The notes under the pieces: model-generated | The model's database searches: none | What the model saw: the letters and a program-made list of their open reading frames with translations, nothing else | What the model was told of the DNA's origin: nothing | Position numbers and translations under genes: made by a program | In this document: one piece after another, positions 16,383 to 24,986 of the stretch | How the letters are laid out: each line of letters begins with the position of its first letter | Numbering within the stretch: the first letter of the stretch is position 1 | Source of the DNA: an uncultured Muribaculaceae bacterium | GTDB taxonomy: Bacteria > Bacteroidota > Bacteroidia > Bacteroidales > Muribaculaceae | Reading direction: 5' to 3' | Length of the DNA: 64,000 nucleotides | Assembly: GCA_910578095.1 (NCBI GenBank) | Contig: CAJTOZ010000009.1 | Coordinates: 31,179-95,178 of the forward strand

Positions 16383-16633
16383 ATAATAGCCATACAGTAT
16401 AATGCGTGCCGAAGACTCGTCTCTACATTGAGGGGAGAACTTCGGGTGCGAGCCGCAATACAGTGTATAGAAATATGAAACTTCGTATGGGGAGAGGGTA
16501 CAGAAGGACAAGAGAACATAAGAAACAAAATTTATTGATTATAGATTCTTTTGTTTCTTTTGTCGTTTTGTACTTCTGTGCCGACGAAAAGCGTATAAGG
16601 CTCGTCCCTACATGTGCGCGGCTTCATAAAAAA
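16383..16633. repeat. Non-coding interval between two similar hairpins; candidate degenerate dispersed repeat
   Basis: This is the core of the 388-base gap between bioA and tonB. It holds an imperfect palindrome centred near 16540 (perfect inner arms AAGAAACAAAA at 16520-16530 and its complement at 16549-16559, weaker pairing further out). It also holds a direct repeat, GACTCGTCTCTACAT at 16414 and GGCTCGTCCCTACAT at 16599. Both ends abut related terminator-like hairpins. Short open frames here show no protein-like features. I cannot tell whether copies exist elsewhere. Confidence 0.4.
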
Positions 16634-16662
16634 GAGGCTGTCTGAATTTGTCAGACAGCCTC
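16628..16662 (-). terminator. Terminator of the exbB-exbD-exbD-tonB operon
   Basis: GAGGCTGTCTGA and its complement form a 12-bp stem (16634-16662) with a 5-base loop, followed on the minus strand by six T. It lies 36 bases after the tonB stop. Confidence 0.88.
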
Positions 16663-16697
16663 TTTAGAGAGGTATTATGGAATTCAAAAGCGAATTC

Positions 16698-17549
16698 TTA
16701 CTGGAGCTTGAAGGTCACAGGGAGAGTGTAGGTGACCTTAACGGGCTGACCGTTGTTACGACCGGGGTTCCACTTCGGCATGGCCTTCACTACACGGAGT
16801 GCTTCCTTGTCGAGAGCGGGATGACGGCCGCGGATCACGCGTACCTTTTCGATAGTACCGGTCTTGGACACTTCGAATTCCACTACCACGCGGCCCTGCA
16901 CGCCGTCTTCAGCTGCTGCTGCGGGGTAGTTGATGTGGTCGGAGAGCCACTTGTACATGGCTGCTTCGCCACCGACGAATTCAGGCTTCTGTTCCACCAT
17001 AGCGATGTTGTAGACTTTTTCTTCTTCAACGGGCTTGGTTTCTGCGATAACCTGTTCCTTAACCTGCACTTTGTTAAGGTCGTTGGTACCTTCGGTGATA
17101 TCGATGGCACCTGCCTGTGCTTCATTTTCCATCATCTTGTCCTGCTCTTTCACCTCTTTGTCCTTCTCGAACTCGTCGTCCTGGACGATGAGAAGGTCGG
17201 TGATGCGCTGCTCGTTGGCAACTTCTTCAGGAGCGATGACTTCTTCGGGTTCATCGGGGATCTCGAATTGTTCTTCCTCTTCGATTTCCTCTTCTTCGGC
17301 CTCGTAGGTTACGATTTCCTGTTCGGTGGCCGAGACGATCTGCTCTTCTTCGGGCTTGGAGAATACGCCCTTCATCATGAGAATGAGAAGAACGAGGACC
17401 ACTGCGAGGCAAGCGAGTACGATGACAACCGCTTTGTTGTGGCGCGTAACGGAGCCCCCGCGGAGGGTATAGGCACCGAATTCTTTGTTTTTGCCTTCAA
17501 AGACAATGTCGCGCCATTCTTGTGATGAAAGATCTACGTCTTTAGCCAT
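16698..17549 (-). CDS. tonB: TonB family energy transducer with an acidic linker
   Basis: 283-residue inner-membrane protein. Residues about 1-40 are cytoplasmic, 41-60 form one transmembrane helix (AVVIVLACLAVVLVLLILMM), about 65-180 a periplasmic linker, and about 195-283 the TonB C-terminal domain (VGGEAAMYKWLSDHINYPAAA, GRVVVEFEVSKTG, MPKWNPGRNNGQPVKV). The linker is rich in Glu/Asp instead of the usual Pro/Lys repeats. It passes energy from ExbB/ExbD to outer-membrane receptors. The start overlaps the upstream exbD gene by 8 bases. Confidence 0.93.
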   Translation of the reverse strand: MAKDVDLSSQEWRDIVFEGKNKEFGAYTLRGGSVTRHNKAVVIVLACLAVVLVLLILMMKGVFSKPEEEQIVSATEQEIVTYEAEEEEIEEEEQFEIPDEPEEVIAPEEVANEQRITDLLIVQDDEFEKDKEVKEQDKMMENEAQAGAIDITEGTNDLNKVQVKEQVIAETKPVEEEKVYNIAMVEQKPEFVGGEAAMYKWLSDHINYPAAAAEDGVQGRVVVEFEVSKTGTIEKVRVIRGRHPALDKEALRVVKAMPKWNPGRNNGQPVKVTYTLPVTFKLQ

Positions 17550-18318
17550 TTTGTGCGGGATTAGCGGGTTCGTTATTGGTCTTTCTTACAAGAGGACGGA
17601 TGATGGTCTCGCCGGGGTGTGTCTGCTCGTAGTGTTTGAGCAGAACGGTGTCTACAGAGGTGGGCAGCTGAATGCTGTAACGCGAAATCTGGTTGATGTT
17701 CATTTCGTCGATAGCATTGATAAGGCCTTCGTAGGTGGTGTTGGGACCGGGTTTGATCACCACTACAGGACGGGTCTTGAGCGAGTCGGCGGCGTTCTGC
17801 TTGGCCAGCTTGTCAAATTCTTCCTTGGAGATCTCCTTGTTTTTCCAACGTTCCTTGAGGGTCTCGTATTCAGCCATAACCTGCTGGTTCTTGCCGCGGA
17901 GGATTTTGCGGATACCCTGGGCCTCGCGGTTCACGTTGCCGATGAACTGTTCCTTCGAGAGGTACTTGGAGGTTTGGAAGAGGGTGTCGGCGATACCTTC
18001 ATAATAGTAGATATTGTGAATGGTCTTGCCGGTTTCACCGTCGATTTTGGGCTTGTCGCCCTCATATTCGGTGTCAAGAATCAGAGTGATGGCTTCAGAC
18101 TGCTTTGCCTGGCTCTGCTGCTCTTTCTTCACGTTTTCATTGGTGGGGAGCACGATCTGCAGGGTCTGCGATTTGATCATGGTCGTACACAGCATGAAGA
18201 ACGTGATCAGAAGCATGTTCATATCCACCATGGGGGTAAAGTCCACATGGATAGACATCTTTTTCTGGGCGCCTTTCTTTTTCTTGCCGCCCTTGTCGGA
18301 TTGTTCTATTTGTGCCAT
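17542..18318 (-). CDS. exbD: ExbD/TolR family biopolymer transport protein (second copy)
   Basis: 258-residue inner-membrane protein with a basic N-terminus (KKKKGAQKK), the conserved VDFTPMVDMNMLLITFFML at about residues 25-43 containing the proton-path Asp, and a long periplasmic domain. It differs strongly from the first ExbD in this operon, so the two may form a heteromer or serve different partners. It sits between the first exbD gene (12-base gap) and tonB (8-base overlap). Confidence 0.93.
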   Translation of the reverse strand: MAQIEQSDKGGKKKKGAQKKMSIHVDFTPMVDMNMLLITFFMLCTTMIKSQTLQIVLPTNENVKKEQQSQAKQSEAITLILDTEYEGDKPKIDGETGKTIHNIYYYEGIADTLFQTSKYLSKEQFIGNVNREAQGIRKILRGKNQQVMAEYETLKERWKNKEISKEEFDKLAKQNAADSLKTRPVVVIKPGPNTTYEGLINAIDEMNINQISRYSIQLPTSVDTVLLKHYEQTHPGETIIRPLVRKTNNEPANPAQNG

Positions 18319-18330
18319 TGTGTCTTTACT

Positions 18331-19149
18331 TTACTGGGTGGGTTCGTCTTCTGATTTGAGCGCAGTCATAAGGCTGAACTTGTTCAGCTTCATGGTCTGA
18401 AGGTTGTCAAAGACGAGCTGGACGGTGGTGAAGGGGGTGTCCTTGTCGGCTTTGATGGCGATACCTTGTCCTTTACGCATCAGAGCGGTGTAGAGGTTGC
18501 TCAGGTTGGCGCGCTGTTCCTCCGTGAGGGAGGGGTCTTCGCGCTGTTCGTTGTTGATGCGCTGGGCCACGTTGTAGATGGCCTTGAGCCAGATCTGGAA
18601 GTCGTTGAGGCGTCCATCGCGGTTTTTGTTGTCGTTGATGGGTATACCGACGTTTACGTTGGTAAGGTCGCCTTGCTCCTTGTCGCGTTCGGTTACGCTC
18701 ATGTCAAGCAGCTCGGGGAGATGCTGGAAAGAGGTGCCGAACATGTTGGTCTGGCGGAACGCCGACTTTTGTGCGGCGTTCAGAGCGATCGGGGCGTTCT
18801 TGTGCTGTTCGTTGTAGATGGCCAAAGCTTCATCGAGCATCATGCCGCGGATGTTTTCGCTGGACAGTGTCGAGTCGGCGTCGCCGGTGAACGAGATGAA
18901 GAGTTTGCCTTCTACAGTGGAGGGATCATCGAGTTTGCCGCTCTTGTCGGCACTGGACACGAGGACGGTAACCACATTGTTCATGGGCACCTTTTCCTCG
19001 CTCACAGACGAGGGGGTGTATACGATGGTCGGCTCTTTCTGCAGGAAGGTTGAAGTCAACATGAAGAAAGTAAGCAAAAGAACAGTCACGTCACTCATCG
19101 CGGTCATGTCGATGAGCGTACTCTTTCTTTTAATTTTTACTTTTCCCAT
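18331..19149 (-). CDS. exbD: ExbD/TolR family biopolymer transport protein (first copy)
   Basis: 272-residue inner-membrane protein. The N-terminal KIKRKSTLIDMTAMSDVTVLLLTFFML carries the single transmembrane helix with the conserved Asp. The periplasmic domain is longer than in E. coli ExbD (about 140 residues), as is common in Bacteroidota. It lies 47 bases downstream of exbB. Confidence 0.93.
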   Translation of the reverse strand: MGKVKIKRKSTLIDMTAMSDVTVLLLTFFMLTSTFLQKEPTIVYTPSSVSEEKVPMNNVVTVLVSSADKSGKLDDPSTVEGKLFISFTGDADSTLSSENIRGMMLDEALAIYNEQHKNAPIALNAAQKSAFRQTNMFGTSFQHLPELLDMSVTERDKEQGDLTNVNVGIPINDNKNRDGRLNDFQIWLKAIYNVAQRINNEQREDPSLTEEQRANLSNLYTALMRKGQGIAIKADKDTPFTTVQLVFDNLQTMKLNKFSLMTALKSEDEPTQ

Positions 19150-19196
19150 ATTTACCTGTTTGAGAGTTTGTTGTTGTTAAACCGGAAAATAGGGGA

Positions 19197-20027
19197 TTAG
19201 TGAGTAGCTGCAAACGTTTGTACGATGCTGAAGCCGATCTCGTCGATGGCGTAGGTGAGGGTATCGATCTTGTTGGTGTAGTAGTTGTAGGAGATTACGG
19301 CGAAGGCACCGGTTGCGATACCGAAAGCGGTGTTGATAAGTGCCTCAGAGATACCGGTCGAGAGTTCGGTCGAGTCAGGAGCACCGCTCTGTGCGAGAGC
19401 CTGGAACGACTTGATCATACCCATTACAGTACCGAGAAGACCGACGAGAGTACCGAGAGTGGTCATGGTAGCCACGATGGGGAGGTTCTGCTGCAGCGAG
19501 GGCATTTCCAGAGCGGTAGCTTCTTCAACTGCTTTCTGCAGGTTGAGCACCTTCTGCTCTTTGGTGAGCTCGGTGTTCTTGTCCATTTCCTCGTAGCTCT
19601 TGAGAGCGGCGGCAACTACGGCAGCCACGGTGCCCTGCTGCTTTTTGCAGAGTTCCTGAGCGCCTTTGATGTCGTTGGTGGCGAGGCTCTTTTTTACAGC
19701 GGCAATGAACTTGGTGATGTTGCCTTTGCCTTTGGCTGCGTTGAGGGCGAAGAAGCGTTCAACGGAAAGAACGATAACGGTGAGGAAGAGGGTCTGCAGA
19801 ACAGGCACGATGAAACCACCCTTGTAGATGGTGCCCCAGATGTTCTGAGGATGGCCGTCTTCGTCGAAGTGCATGTCGTTGCCGAACCAGAAGATGAACA
19901 GGCAAACGGCTACCACTGCGCAAGCAATGATTACCCACATGGCGTTTTTGATGCCGGGGGCGTTGTTTTTCTTGTTGTCAGCTGCCTTGGCGGGCTTGGC
20001 GGCAACATTGGGCTTTTGAGCTTCCAT
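19197..20027 (-). CDS. exbB: MotA/TolQ/ExbB proton channel family protein
   Basis: 276-residue inner-membrane protein with an Ala/Lys-rich cytoplasmic N-terminus (NVAAKPAKAADNKKNN) and three or four hydrophobic segments (about 28-46, 70-90, 175-200, 220-245). LPIVATMTTLGTLVGLLGTVMGMIKSF and ISEALINTAFGIATGAFAVISYN are the conserved channel helices. Together with the two ExbD proteins it powers TonB using the proton gradient. First gene of the operon, with its own consensus promoter about 160 bases upstream. Confidence 0.94.
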   Translation of the reverse strand: MEAQKPNVAAKPAKAADNKKNNAPGIKNAMWVIIACAVVAVCLFIFWFGNDMHFDEDGHPQNIWGTIYKGGFIVPVLQTLFLTVIVLSVERFFALNAAKGKGNITKFIAAVKKSLATNDIKGAQELCKKQQGTVAAVVAAALKSYEEMDKNTELTKEQKVLNLQKAVEEATALEMPSLQQNLPIVATMTTLGTLVGLLGTVMGMIKSFQALAQSGAPDSTELSTGISEALINTAFGIATGAFAVISYNYYTNKIDTLTYAIDEIGFSIVQTFAATH

Positions 20028-20188
20028 AGTTGTTTTTAGATGAGTTTAAAATGGTGTTTGTTGATTGGTTAATAGTTTGTATCTTTATTGTTTCAGGCCG
20101 CGGAGTGCGGTCGGATTTGCGTATCTGTCGGTTTTTGCGTGGTATTTGTTATGAGGGTTAATACATGTTGGTATGCGCAAATGCTACG

Positions 20189-20219
20189 CAAAAGTATAAA
20201 GGATTTTTCTCTTTTCAAA
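20189..20219 (-). promoter_or_regulatory. Promoter of the exbB-exbD-exbD-tonB operon
   Basis: TACTTTTG (20196-20189, minus) with TTTG (20219-20216) 19 bases upstream matches the consensus fully. It implies a leader of about 155 bases before exbB. The remainder of the 421-base divergent gap (20220-20410) holds AT-rich and G-rich stretches but no feature I can name. Confidence 0.78.
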
Positions 20220-20410
20220 ATAAAACCGCTTCAAATTTGCGAAAAAGGGGGCTCTATAAGGAATTTTAGGGGAATGGGAGCTTTTTTAGCCAAACTTGCG
20301 GCCTGCGGCGCCGCCCGGCTGTGAAAGCGGGGGTGTCCGACGCGGGAGTTTTTTTTAACGCCGGAGCGAAATTTTATTATTTTATATAAATATGTATAAA
20401 GAAAAGTTGG

Positions 20411-20418
20411 TAACTTTG
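20411..20418 (+). promoter_or_regulatory. -7 box of the nqr operon promoter
   Basis: TAACTTTG fits the consensus exactly and lies 30 bases before the nqrA ATG. The -33 region is AT-rich with no clear TTTG. Confidence 0.6.
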
Positions 20419-20448
20419 CAGCTTAAAAATACAGTATATCTCAATACA

Positions 20449-21780
20449 ATGAAAATAAAGATTGGCAAAGGACTGAATCTGCCGATTGCAGGTGCCGCCG
20501 ATACGGACGATGTGCGTTGTATCTACGTCGACCGGGTTTCGGTGGTTCCCGGCGATTTCCCCGGATTCGTGCCCAAGGTGGACGTCACTCCCGGCGATAC
20601 CGTGACTATCGGTGCCCCCCTCATGCACGACAAGCGCTGTCCGGCGCTCAAACTGGTGTCGCCTCTGGCCGGCACAGTGGTTGAGGTGGAGCGCGGCGAG
20701 CGCCGCCGCCTGCTCAAAGTGACCGTCAAAGCCGAAGGCGAGGCCTGCAAGCATTTTGACCTTACATGCAACGATGCCGCCGAGTGCGCCGCACTGCTTG
20801 CCGAAAGCGGCCTGCTGGCGCTGATGCGTCAGCGCCCCTACGATGTGGTGCCATCGCCGGATGTGCTTCCGCGCGACATCTTTGTGTCGGCCATATACTC
20901 GGCTCCGCTCGAGTTGCCGCTTGCATGCCGCATCACAGCTGCCGACAAGCCTGCGCTCGACGAGGCCGCCGCATTCCTCGCCCGCATCACGCCGGGCAAG
21001 GTGTATCTGTCGCACGATGCGTCGTGGACATTCGGTGCCGTGCAAGGCGCGGAGATGGTGGAGGTGGAAGGTCCGCACCCTGCAGGCAATGTGGGTGTGC
21101 AGATTGCCAACATCGCCCCCGTAAACAAAGGCGATGTGGTGTGGACGCTTGATGCCGTCACGCTTCTGCGCATCGGCCGGCTGCTGCAACACGGCACATT
21201 CGATGCCTCCGCCACAGTGGGTGTGTGCGGTCCGGCCGTGGCCGTGCCGTATGTGGCACGCACCGTGATGGGCGCGCCCGTGAAGCCCCTGCTTGAGGAC
21301 GCCGAAACCAACGATGGCCGCCGCCACCGCATCATCAGCGGCAATGTGCTCGTGGGCACGGCTGTGGGCGCCGACGGATGCCTGCGCTATCCTTATCGCC
21401 AGGTCACCGTGATCGACGAAGGCGACGATGTGGACGAATTCATGGGCTGGGCATCGCTCTCGCCAAGCAAGATGAGTGTGAACCGCACCTTCCCGGGCCA
21501 TTTCTTGAAGCGGCTATTCCGTCCCGACGCGCGCCTGCTCGGCGGACGCCGCGCGATGATCATGAGCGGAGAGTACGATGCCATGATGCCCATGGACGTC
21601 ATGCCAGAGTATCTGCTCAAAGCCATCATCGCCCGCGATATCGACAATATGGAGCGTCTCGGCATTTACGAGGTGGCCCCCGAGGATTTTGCGTTGGCCG
21701 AATATGCCGACACCTCCAAGCTGCCTCTGCAGCACATGGTGCGCGAAGGCCTCGACTACCTGCGCAAAGAACTGGAATAG
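20449..21780 (+). CDS. nqrA: Na+-translocating NADH:quinone reductase subunit A
   Basis: 443-residue cytoplasmic-side subunit of the sodium-pumping NADH:quinone reductase. It begins MKIKIGKGLNLPIAGAA, has the lipoyl-like segment VSPLAGTVVEVERGERR, and ends with a typical NqrA tail (EYLLKAIIARDIDNMERLGIYEV). The ATG at 20449 is chosen over an upstream in-frame start because the -7 promoter box lies between them. First gene of nqrABCDEF. Confidence 0.97.
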   Translation: MKIKIGKGLNLPIAGAADTDDVRCIYVDRVSVVPGDFPGFVPKVDVTPGDTVTIGAPLMHDKRCPALKLVSPLAGTVVEVERGERRRLLKVTVKAEGEACKHFDLTCNDAAECAALLAESGLLALMRQRPYDVVPSPDVLPRDIFVSAIYSAPLELPLACRITAADKPALDEAAAFLARITPGKVYLSHDASWTFGAVQGAEMVEVEGPHPAGNVGVQIANIAPVNKGDVVWTLDAVTLLRIGRLLQHGTFDASATVGVCGPAVAVPYVARTVMGAPVKPLLEDAETNDGRRHRIISGNVLVGTAVGADGCLRYPYRQVTVIDEGDDVDEFMGWASLSPSKMSVNRTFPGHFLKRLFRPDARLLGGRRAMIMSGEYDAMMPMDVMPEYLLKAIIARDIDNMERLGIYEVAPEDFALAEYADTSKLPLQHMVREGLDYLRKELE

Positions 21781-21805
21781 TAAACCATATTTACATCACA
21801 TAACA

Positions 21806-23023
21806 GTGAAATCTCTGAAACATCTACTCGACAAGGCGCGTCCGGCATTTGAACCCGGTGGGCGGCTGTCGGCACTGGGGAGCGTGTTCGACGGTTTCGA
21901 CACATTCCTTTTCACACCCCGCACCACATCGGGGCCAAGCTCGGTGCATGTGCACGACGCCATCGACTCCAAGCGCACGATGATTGTGGTTGTGGCGGCC
22001 CTCATGCCCTGCTTCTTTTTCGGCATGTACAACACCGGCTATCAGCATTGGCTGGCATTGGGCGCCACTGAGTTCCACTTCTGGCAGTTGATGCTGTACG
22101 GCCTGCTCGCGGTGCTTCCGCGGGTGATAGTCACATATTTCGTGGGCCTCGGCATTGAATTCGCTTTCGCGCAGTGGCGCAAGGAAGAGATTCAGGAAGG
22201 CTTCCTCGTGACGGGTATTCTCATCCCGATGATCTGTCCCATCGAAACTCCGCTGTGGATGCTCGCAGTGGCCACGGCCTTCGCAGTGGTTTTTGCAAAA
22301 GAAGTGTTCGGCGGCACCGGCTACAATATAGTGAATGTGGCTCTGGTGGCGCGCGCGTTCCTTTTCTTCGCCTATCCGGCGCAGATGAGCGGCGACAAAG
22401 TGTTCGTGGCCTCCGGCACAGCCTTCGGCTACGGTATGCCAGTGGCCGACGGATTCACATGCGCCACGCCTCTTGGCCAGATAGCCACGCATAGCGAAGG
22501 CGCCCTGACGCTCACAGGCATCGATGGCCACGTGCTCACGGCATGGGACGCTTTTGTGGGTCTCATCCCCGGCTCCTTCGGCGAGACATCGGTGCTGTGC
22601 ATCCTTATCGGTGCGGCCATACTCCTGTTCAGCGGCATGGCCAACTGGCGCATAATGCTCGGCGTGTTCGGCGGCGGCCTTGTCATGGGCTGGATTGCCA
22701 ATGCATTCGCCACACCCACCTATCCCGCATCGCTGCTCCCCGCATGGGAACAGCTGCTTTACGGCGGTTTTGCCTTCGCGGCCGTGTTCATGGCCACCGA
22801 CCCGGTGACTGCCGCGCGCACCAACACCGGCAAGTGGATCTACGGCATACTCATCGGCGTGATAGCGGTGATTATCCGTGTGTACAACAACGGATATCCC
22901 GAAGGCGCCATGCTCGCCGTGTTGCTGATGAACGTGTTCTCCTCGCTTATCGACTGGTGCGTGGTGCAGGCCAATATCCGCCGCCGCATGCGTCGTTTAA
23001 TCGCTAAATCCTCGGAATCATGA
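21806..23023 (+). CDS. nqrB: Na+-NQR subunit B
   Basis: 405-residue polytopic membrane subunit carrying covalent FMN and riboflavin. I place the start at a GTG (21806; VKSLKHLLDKARPAFEPGG), which matches the family N-terminus; the nearest upstream ATG lies inside nqrA in another frame. The FMN-attachment region reads VADGFTCATPLGQ, so the acceptor threonine is kept but the usual SGAT is TCAT. The gene overlaps nqrC by 4 bases. Confidence 0.95.
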   Translation: MKSLKHLLDKARPAFEPGGRLSALGSVFDGFDTFLFTPRTTSGPSSVHVHDAIDSKRTMIVVVAALMPCFFFGMYNTGYQHWLALGATEFHFWQLMLYGLLAVLPRVIVTYFVGLGIEFAFAQWRKEEIQEGFLVTGILIPMICPIETPLWMLAVATAFAVVFAKEVFGGTGYNIVNVALVARAFLFFAYPAQMSGDKVFVASGTAFGYGMPVADGFTCATPLGQIATHSEGALTLTGIDGHVLTAWDAFVGLIPGSFGETSVLCILIGAAILLFSGMANWRIMLGVFGGGLVMGWIANAFATPTYPASLLPAWEQLLYGGFAFAAVFMATDPVTAARTNTGKWIYGILIGVIAVIIRVYNNGYPEGAMLAVLLMNVFSSLIDWCVVQANIRRRMRRLIAKSSES

Positions 23024-23721
23024 ACAAGCAGGGAAATACATACACAATTATATATATAGTGGTGCTGGTGCTGGTGGTAGGAGCTGCTCTCGCCTTTACG
23101 TCCATATCGCTGCGCTCGCGTCAGCAGGCCAACGCCGATGCCGACAAGATGCGCCAGATTCTTGCCTCGGTACTTGTCACGCCCGATGCCGGAGAAGTGA
23201 TACCCACGTTCAATGCCGTGGTGACAAACCAGTATATAGTCAATGCCGAGGGAAAGACTGTCGATGGCGACGCTTTCGCTGTCAATGTGGCCGAGCAGAG
23301 CAAAAAACCGGCGGCCGAGCGTCTGCTGCCTGTGTATGAGTGCAGCTTCGACGGCGGCGATGTGAAATATGTGCTTCCGGTGTACGGCGCCGGCCTATGG
23401 GGGCCTATCTGGGGCTACGTGTCGATAGATGCCGATGGCAGCACCATATACGGTGCCTACTTCGCCCATCAGGGCGAGACCCCCGGCCTCGGTGCCGAAA
23501 TTGAAAAGCCGGCCTTCAGCTCTCAGTTTGAAGGCAAAGTGCTGTTCAAGGATGGTCGCTTTTTGCCGGTGGCTGTAGTGAAAGCCGGTCAGAAACCTCT
23601 TGGCGACGAAGACTATGTGGACGGCATCAGCGGCGGCACCATCACAAGCAAAGGCGTAGGCGCCATGCTCTCGGCATGCCTTGCACCTTATGAAGCATTT
23701 TTGTCAACCCTTGCAAAATAA
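23020..23721 (+). CDS. nqrC: Na+-NQR subunit C
   Basis: 233-residue subunit with one N-terminal transmembrane helix (IIYIVVLVLVVGAALAF) and a periplasmic FMN domain. Covalent FMN should attach to the threonine in DGISGGTITSKG near residue 203. GLWGPIWGYVSID and GETPGLGAEI are family motifs. ATGA overlap with nqrB; nqrD follows after 5 bases. Confidence 0.96.
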   Translation: MNKQGNTYTIIYIVVLVLVVGAALAFTSISLRSRQQANADADKMRQILASVLVTPDAGEVIPTFNAVVTNQYIVNAEGKTVDGDAFAVNVAEQSKKPAAERLLPVYECSFDGGDVKYVLPVYGAGLWGPIWGYVSIDADGSTIYGAYFAHQGETPGLGAEIEKPAFSSQFEGKVLFKDGRFLPVAVVKAGQKPLGDEDYVDGISGGTITSKGVGAMLSACLAPYEAFLSTLAK

Positions 23722-23726
23722 GCGTC

Positions 23727-24353
23727 ATGGCTGAAAAAATAAGCAATAAATCGGTGTTCTTCAATCCGTTTTCGAAGGACAATCCCGTGGTGGTGCAGAT
23801 ATTGGGCATATGCTCCGTGCTCGCCGTCACGGCAAAGCTCGAACCCGCGCTGGTCATGGGTCTCAGCGTCATCGCCGTTCTGGCATTCTCCAATGTGATA
23901 ATATCATTGCTGCGAAACACCATTCCTACCAATATCCGCATCATCGTGCAGCTTGTGGTGGTGGCAGGTCTGGTGGTCATCGTCAGTCAGCTGCTCGAGG
24001 CCTACGCCTACGATGTGAGCAAGCAGCTCAGCGTGTTCATAGGCCTCATCATCACCAACTGTATCCTCATGGGACGTCTCGAGGCCTTTGCCATGGGCAA
24101 CCGCCCCTGGCCCAGCTTCCTCGACGGGGTGGGCAACGGCATAGGCTATACCATCATACTCGTGACCGTAGGTTTCTTCCGCGAACTCCTCGGCAGTGGC
24201 ACGCTGTTCGGCTTCCGTGTGGTGCCGCAGGCATTCTACGATGCCGGCTATGTAAACAACGGCCTGATGATATTGCCTCCCATGGCTCTTATAGTAGTGG
24301 CCTGCATCATCTGGGTGCAACGTTCCGTCAACAAAGATCTTCAAGAGAAATAA
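23727..24353 (+). CDS. nqrD: Na+-NQR subunit D
   Basis: 208-residue membrane subunit of the NqrDE/RnfAE family with about six transmembrane helices. NPVVVQILGICSVLAVTAKLEPALVMGLSV at the N-terminus and TNCILMGRLEAFA mid-protein (a conserved Cys that helps bind the 2Fe-2S centre between D and E) are visible. Spacing to neighbours is 5 and 12 bases. Confidence 0.96.
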   Translation: MAEKISNKSVFFNPFSKDNPVVVQILGICSVLAVTAKLEPALVMGLSVIAVLAFSNVIISLLRNTIPTNIRIIVQLVVVAGLVVIVSQLLEAYAYDVSKQLSVFIGLIITNCILMGRLEAFAMGNRPWPSFLDGVGNGIGYTIILVTVGFFRELLGSGTLFGFRVVPQAFYDAGYVNNGLMILPPMALIVVACIIWVQRSVNKDLQEK

Positions 24354-24365
24354 TCCCGGAGCCAA

Positions 24366-24983
24366 ATGGAAAATTTCAATATCTTCATACGGTCGATATT
24401 TGTCGACAACATGATTTTCGCCTACTTCCTGGGCATGTGTTCCTTCCTCGCTGTCAGCAAAAACGTGAAGACGGCGCTCGGGCTCGGGGTGGCGGTGACA
24501 TTCATGCTTGTGATCACACTGCCTATCAATTATCTGCTTCAGACCTACGTGCTCAGTGCCGGTGCCCTCACATGGCTCGGCCCTGAATATGCCGACGTCG
24601 ACCTCAGTTTTCTGTCGCTGATTGTGTTCATCGCCGTGATAGCGTCCATGACACAGCTGGTGGAGATGGCAGTGGAAAAGTATAGCCCCACGCTGTACGC
24701 CTCCCTTGGCATCTTCCTGCCTCTCATTGCCGTGAACTGTGCTATTCTCGGCGGCTCGCTGTTCATGCAGCAGCGCGACTTCCCGAGTGTGTGGACTGCT
24801 GTGTGCGCCGGCGGCGGATGGGGCATCGGATGGCTGCTCGCCATCACGGCCATCGCCGCTATCCGCGAGCGCATAGCGCAGTACAGCAACATTCCCGCCC
24901 CCCTGCGCGGCGTAGGCATAACATTTATCATCACCGCTCTGATGGGCATCGCCTTCATGAGCTTCTTAGGCATAAAAATCTGA
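24366..24983 (+). CDS. nqrE: Na+-NQR subunit E
   Basis: 205-residue membrane subunit homologous to NqrD, also with about six helices. FSYFLGMC-type sequence (FAYFLGMCSFLAVSKNV), PLIAVNCAILGGSLFM with the conserved Cys, and the C-terminal FMSFLGI are typical. It is 3 bases before nqrF. Confidence 0.96.
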   Translation: MENFNIFIRSIFVDNMIFAYFLGMCSFLAVSKNVKTALGLGVAVTFMLVITLPINYLLQTYVLSAGALTWLGPEYADVDLSFLSLIVFIAVIASMTQLVEMAVEKYSPTLYASLGIFLPLIAVNCAILGGSLFMQQRDFPSVWTAVCAGGGWGIGWLLAITAIAAIRERIAQYSNIPAPLRGVGITFIITALMGIAFMSFLGIKI

Positions 24984-24986
24984 ACG

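Noticed and set aside
16406..16645. 79-residue open frame between bioA and tonB
   Set aside because: Runs through a palindrome and into a terminator hairpin; no promoter, no conserved-looking sequence.
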